NCBI RefSeq assembly: GCF_900119365.1
Contig: NZ_FPJO01000034.1
Coordinates: forward strand, 1-64,000
Direction: 5' to 3'
DNA: 64,000 nt
Source: Streptomyces atratus
Lineage (GTDB): Bacteria > Actinomycetota > Actinomycetes > Streptomycetales > Streptomycetaceae
The position numbers and the translations under genes are program-made. Shown here in pieces: positions 60,260 to 64,000 of the stretch; positions within the stretch are counted from its first letter, which is position 1; every line of letters starts with the position of its first letter. The notes beneath the pieces were generated by a model. It was not told the origin of the DNA, did not search any database, and saw nothing but the letters and a program-made list of their open reading frames with translations.

Positions 60260-61108
60260 CTACGGGAGCGGATCCGGGGCGACCCGGCGCCACGCCGCCA
60301 CGGGGCCGGGATCACGGGCGTCATCGGGAGTGACCCAGAACGCCCTTCCCAACTCGGCGCTGTACTGGGCACCGGACCTTCCGTCCCCGGAGGAGCGGCC
60401 GCTCAGCCGTCGGCCGATCCACGGCATCAGGTGCTCGCGGGCGAAGCGGAGGTCCTCGACGCGTCGCCGGGCCCACCTGGGCGGCACGGCGGTCGGCAGC
60501 GGTGTCCGCCAGTCGTTCTCCGCAGGCAGTCCCAGCGTCTGCCAGACCGCCTCGGCCACCCTGCTGTGACCGTCGGCCGTCAGATGCAGCCGGTCGACGT
60601 CCCACAACCGGGGATCGCCCAGGGCCGGTGCTCCGTACAGGTCGACGACCACCGCACCGTGCCGGGCCGCCAAGTCGTCGACCAGGGAGAACAGCTCCTC
60701 CATCCGCGGACGGAAACGCTCCGTCACCGGGCCGTTGCGCCCCGGGCTCCGCATCAGCGCGAGCTTCTTGCATGAGGGTGCGAGCCGTTCCACGGCCTCT
60801 TCGAGACGTCCCCGGACCATGCCCATGTCGCACTTGGGCCGCAGCGTGTCGTTGAGTCCGCCGACGAGCGTGACGACATCCGCCCGCATTGCGGCGGCCA
60901 CATCGACCTGCTCGTCGACGATCTGGCCGATCAGCTTGCCCCGCACGGCGAGATTCGCGTAGCGGAATCCCGGTGTACGGACGGCCAGACGCCCGGCGAG
61001 GACATCGGCCCAGCCGCGGTACGAACCGTCGGGCAGCAGGTCCGACATGCCCTCGGTGAACGAGTCGCCGACCGCGACAAGACTGCTGTAGGAGGCATTT
61101 ATTTCCAT
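60260..61108 (-). CDS. SGNH/GDSL-family hydrolase
   Basis: A 282-residue cytoplasmic-type esterase. Block I is VAVGDSFTEGMSD with the nucleophile Ser16, block II/III give NLAVRGKLIGQ and VGGLNDT, and the dyad is DVDRLHLTADGHSRVAE. The C-terminus is Arg-rich (RWARRRVEDLRFAREHLMPW). ATG 61108 follows taggagg. Substrate unknown, acyl or acetyl esters likely. Separated by 92 bp from the CNNM-type genes. Confidence 0.9.
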   Translation of the reverse strand: MEINASYSSLVAVGDSFTEGMSDLLPDGSYRGWADVLAGRLAVRTPGFRYANLAVRGKLIGQIVDEQVDVAAAMRADVVTLVGGLNDTLRPKCDMGMVRGRLEEAVERLAPSCKKLALMRSPGRNGPVTERFRPRMEELFSLVDDLAARHGAVVVDLYGAPALGDPRLWDVDRLHLTADGHSRVAEAVWQTLGLPAENDWRTPLPTAVPPRWARRRVEDLRFAREHLMPWIGRRLSGRSSGDGRSGAQYSAELGRAFWVTPDDARDPGPVAAWRRVAPDPLP

Positions 61109-61200
61109 GGCGATGCGATCGTATCGCGGTGGGTCCGGCCCCTTCCGGGGTCCGGTCCGGGGGCGCGGCCGGTATCCCTGCCGCGCCCCCTGCATCCGTG

Positions 61201-62220
61201 TCAGCGCGCCTTCGGGCGCCCCACCAGTTCGCGGAGCACGTCCTCCATGGTGACCATTCCGGCCAGCCGGTCGTCCTCGTCGAGTACCGCCGCCAGATGC
61301 GTACGGCTGCGCCGCAGCGCGGTCAGGACATCGTCGAGCGGTGTGTCGGCCCGGACCCTGGCGATGGGGCGCATCGCCGTCACCGGGAAGGGCACATCGC
61401 GCGGTGTGACATCCAGGGCGTCCTTCGCATGGAGGTAGCCCAGGATCCGCTCCTCGCCGTCCATCACGGGAAAGCGCGAGAATCCGGTCTCGTACGAGAG
61501 CTGTTCCAGCTGTTCCGGTGTGGTCCCGATCCTGGCGTACGTGACCCGGCCCACCGGCATCACCACGTCCCGCACCGGGCGACGGCCCAGTTCAAGGGCG
61601 TGGCGCAGTCGCTCGGCGGAGCGGTCGTCGACCAGCCCGGCGTCGCCCGCGTCCGTCACCAGCCGGGCCAGTTCGTCGTCGGAGAACGTGGCGGTCACCT
61701 CGTTCTTCGCCTCGACCCGAAGGATCTTGAGCAGCGCGTTGGCGAAGGCGTTGATCGCGAAGATCACCGGGCGCAGCGCCCTGGCGAGGGCCACCAGCGG
61801 CGGTCCCAGCAGCAGCGCGGCGCGCACCGGTTCGGCCAGCGCGATGTTCTTCGGCACCATCTCGCCGAGGAGCATGTGCAGATACGTCGCAACGGACAGC
61901 GCGATCACGAACGAGATCGGATGGATCAGTCCGTGCGGCACGCCCACCGCGTCGAAGACGGGCTCCAGCAGATGCGCGAAGGCCGGCTCGGCGACGATAC
62001 CGAGCACCAGGGTGCACAGGGTGATGCCGAGCTGCGCCGCCGCGAGCAGCGCCGATACGTGTTCGAGGCCCCAGACGACGCTTCGCGCCCGCTTGTTCCC
62101 GGCCTCGGCCTCGGGCTCGATCTGGCTGCGGCGCACGGAGATCAGCGCGAACTCCGCCCCGACGAAGAAGGCATTGACGACCAGGGTCATCAGACCGATG
62201 AAGAGCTGGACGGCGATCAT
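61201..62220 (-). CDS. CNNM/CorC-family membrane protein (HlyC/CorC type), second gene
   Basis: A 339-residue protein: a CNNM (DUF21) domain of three or four helices (FIGLMTLVVNAFFVGAEFAL, LGEMVPKNIALAEP at about 120-133) then two CBS domains (VGRVTYARIGTTPEQLEQLS; IARVRADTPLDDVLTALRRS) ending VTMEDVLRELVGRPKAR. It lacks the C-terminal CorC_HlyC domain of its upstream partner. The proteins are linked to Mg/Co efflux or to membrane integrity. ATG 62220 overlaps the previous stop by the ATGA pattern. Confidence 0.9.
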   Translation of the reverse strand: MIAVQLFIGLMTLVVNAFFVGAEFALISVRRSQIEPEAEAGNKRARSVVWGLEHVSALLAAAQLGITLCTLVLGIVAEPAFAHLLEPVFDAVGVPHGLIHPISFVIALSVATYLHMLLGEMVPKNIALAEPVRAALLLGPPLVALARALRPVIFAINAFANALLKILRVEAKNEVTATFSDDELARLVTDAGDAGLVDDRSAERLRHALELGRRPVRDVVMPVGRVTYARIGTTPEQLEQLSYETGFSRFPVMDGEERILGYLHAKDALDVTPRDVPFPVTAMRPIARVRADTPLDDVLTALRRSRTHLAAVLDEDDRLAGMVTMEDVLRELVGRPKAR

Positions 62221-63554
62221 CGTGCGTCCTCCGTCTGCTCGTCGTCGCCAGGCAGCGGCGCGTGCAGCAGAGCCCGCGCGGCGCGGCGTCCGGACGCGTC
62301 GACCACGTCGATCCGCCAGCCCGCCAGGTCGATCGTGTCACCCACGGCGGGGATCCGGCCTACCTCGGTGGCGATGAGCCCGGCGAGTGTCTCGTACGGT
62401 CCGTCCGGCACCCGCAGTCCGATCGTCTTCAGCTGGTCGATGCGCGCGGCCCCGTCGGCCGACCACAGGATCCGTCCGTCGGTGTCCTCGCCGGCCGGCG
62501 CGAGGTCCGCGGTCTCGTGCGGGTCGTGCTCGTCGCGCACCTCACCGACCACCTCCTCGACGATGTCCTCCAGCGTCACGACGCCTGCCGTGCCGCCGTA
62601 CTCGTCGATGACGACGGCCATCGCGGGCTTGCCGGACAACCGGTCCAGGAGCCGGTCCACCGTGAGGGTCTCCGGCACGAGCAGGGGTTCGCGCAGCATC
62701 TCCGAGACGCGCGTACGGGACCGCTGCTCGGCGGGGATGGCCAGCACGTCCTTGATGTGCGCCACACCGACGACGGTGTCCAGGCTGCCGAGATAGACAG
62801 GGAAACGGGACAGGCCCGTCGCCCGGGTGGCGTTCGCGACATCCTCGGCCGTCGCCTGCACTTCCAGCGCGGTGACCTGGACCCGAGGGGTCATCACGTT
62901 CTCCGCTGTCAGTTCCGCCAGGTTCAGCGTGCGGACGAACAGCTCCGCCGTGTCCGCCTCCAGCGCACCTTCCTTCGCGCTGTGCCGGGCCAGCGCAGCC
63001 AGCTCCTGCGGGCTGCGTGCGGAAGCCAGCTCCTCGGCCGGTTCCAGACCGAAGCGCCGCACGATCCGGTTGGCGGTGTTGTTGAGGTGGCTGATGAAGG
63101 GCCGGAACACGGCGGTGAAGGCCCGCTGCGGGGTGGCCACGGCCTTCGCCACGGCGAGCGGCGAGGAGATCGCCCAGTTCTTCGGGACGAGTTCACCGAC
63201 GATCATCAGGAACACGGTGGACAGCGCCGTTCCCAGCACGAGGGCCACCGAGGACGCCACGCCTGGGGGCAGGCCCACCGCCTCCACCGGACCGCGGATC
63301 AGTTTCGCGATGGACGGTTCGGAGAGCATGCCGACCACCAGGTTGGTGACGGTGATGCCGAGCTGAGCACCGGAGAGCTGGAAGGTGAGGCTGCGTACGG
63401 CCTTCATGGCGCTCGCCGCGCCCCGCTCACCCCGCTCGACGGCCCGTTCGAGCTGGCCGCGCTCGACCGTGGTCAGAGAGAACTCGGCCGCGACGAAGGC
63501 GCCGCAGGCCAGCGAGAGCAGCACTGCCACGAGCAGCAGAAGCACTTCGGTCAT
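62217..63554 (-). CDS. CNNM/CorC-family membrane protein, first gene
   Basis: A 445-residue protein with a CNNM domain (VAVLLSLACGAFVAAEFSLT; IVGELVPKNWAISSPLAVAK), two CBS domains (MTPRVQVTALEVQATAEDVA; EPLLVPETLTVDRLLDRLSG, then VIDEYGGTAGVVTLEDIVEE) and a C-terminal CorC_HlyC transporter-associated domain (GLRVPDGPYETLAGLIATEV). The tandem of a long and a short CNNM protein is a frequent actinomycete arrangement. ATG 63554. Confidence 0.9.
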   Translation of the reverse strand: MTEVLLLLVAVLLSLACGAFVAAEFSLTTVERGQLERAVERGERGAASAMKAVRSLTFQLSGAQLGITVTNLVVGMLSEPSIAKLIRGPVEAVGLPPGVASSVALVLGTALSTVFLMIVGELVPKNWAISSPLAVAKAVATPQRAFTAVFRPFISHLNNTANRIVRRFGLEPAEELASARSPQELAALARHSAKEGALEADTAELFVRTLNLAELTAENVMTPRVQVTALEVQATAEDVANATRATGLSRFPVYLGSLDTVVGVAHIKDVLAIPAEQRSRTRVSEMLREPLLVPETLTVDRLLDRLSGKPAMAVVIDEYGGTAGVVTLEDIVEEVVGEVRDEHDPHETADLAPAGEDTDGRILWSADGAARIDQLKTIGLRVPDGPYETLAGLIATEVGRIPAVGDTIDLAGWRIDVVDASGRRAARALLHAPLPGDDEQTEDAR

Positions 63555-63727
63555 CGGTTCACCTCCGTCCCATGATCGGGCAGGGACAGGAGGATCGCTC
63601 GGTGCCGGCGATGACGACTACTCGGAGGCTCGCCCATGGACGGACGCTCACACCTTTCGGAAGGATCGGACAGAAGGACACCCATGGTAAAGGATCGGCA
63701 AAGTCGTCCGATCTCCCGGCGGTTCTC

Positions 63728-64000
63728 TCAGCCCGTGAGCGGCTTCACCCAGCGCCGCCAGTGATCCTCGCGGTGGTAGCCGCCCGAGGCCCATGTGCGG
63801 TGGGCCCGGTCGTTGGCCTCCAGGACCATGGCGTCGACCCGTCGCCCGCCCAGGGCGAGGAATCGTTGTTCCGCCGCCTCCATCAAGGCGGTGGCGATAC
63901 CTTGCCGGCGGCAGTCGGGGTGCACGGCCAGTCGGTAGGCGGAGCACCGCCAGCCGTCGAATCCGGCTATGACGCTTCCCACGAGGCGACCGTCGCGGTC
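63728..64000 (-). CDS. GNAT-family N-acetyltransferase, C-terminal part (runs off the window)
   Basis: The frame enters from the window end (DRDGRLVGSVIAGFDGWRCS) and ends at 63728. It contains the acetyl-CoA site VHPDCRRQGIATALMEAAEQ and NDRAHRTWASGGYHREDHWR, the family C-terminus. The GTG at 63982 is internal, not the start. Substrate unknown. Confidence 0.88.
   Translation of the reverse strand, partial: DRDGRLVGSVIAGFDGWRCSAYRLAVHPDCRRQGIATALMEAAEQRFLALGGRRVDAMVLEANDRAHRTWASGGYHREDHWRRWVKPLTG

Overview
The window looks like chromosomal DNA of a Streptomyces or close relative: very high GC with G/C-rich third positions, frequent GTG and TTG starts, hairpin terminators without U-tracts, and a gene set typical of the genus (a third divergent EF-Tu, DUF6493/SWIM pair, DUF8017-like protein, ECF41-type sigma factor, DasR/HutC-like GntR, ROK regulators). 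I see no rRNA, tRNA or CRISPR.

Layout. (1) 1-5890 is a graveyard of nested insertion sequences: the right part of an IS3-family element, an interrupted transposase gene, an IS4-family element inside it (8-bp target duplication), then an IS5-family transposase gene broken by a 2,047-bp IS4-derived unit with 75-bp inverted repeats, a 10-bp target duplication and a passenger membrane-protein gene. (2) 5890-9000 is a poorly conserved boundary with a small secreted protein and a minus-strand group: N-terminally truncated TPR-like regulator, flavoprotein and two small proteins. (3) 9021-34000 is mostly ordinary chromosome: uppP, a VTT membrane protein, tuf3-like EF-Tu, patatin, methyltransferase, MFS transporter, thioesterase, DedA, hexapeptide proteins, XRE-cupin/YbaK pair, AAC(3)-family enzyme, sbcDC, two Lrp regulators with rhodanese and a methionine gamma-lyase-like enzyme, and a TM-ACT-GNAT fusion. 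(4) 34085-51233 holds the SWIM/DUF6493 pair, PhoD, an alpha/beta hydrolase facing an ECF41-type sigma factor, GntR and ROK regulators, a two-component system, an ABC-2 exporter, a mug-like glycosylase and purB. (5) 51575-59908 is a sugar-use cluster: BNR-repeat secreted protein, sugar ABC importer without its own ATPase, a divergent FAD oxidoreductase and an IclR regulator; two near-identical hairpins bracket the importer/oxidoreductase part. (6) 60260-64000 has an SGNH hydrolase, two CNNM/CorC-type membrane proteins and a truncated GNAT.

The strongest non-routine signals are the 75-bp inverted-repeat unit with passenger gene; a 15-bp motif (14/15 identical) upstream of both the FAD oxidoreductase and the iclR gene, a likely IclR operator; a DasR-site-like palindrome before the GntR gene; a foldable ~165-bp repeat present twice, one copy supplying the C-terminus of a histidine kinase; a small ORF plus hairpin ahead of tuf3; and a hairpin hiding the ribosome site of the IS5 transposase. 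Pseudogenes (EamA transporter, MocR-type aminotransferase, several transposases) suggest ongoing decay beside the conserved backbone.
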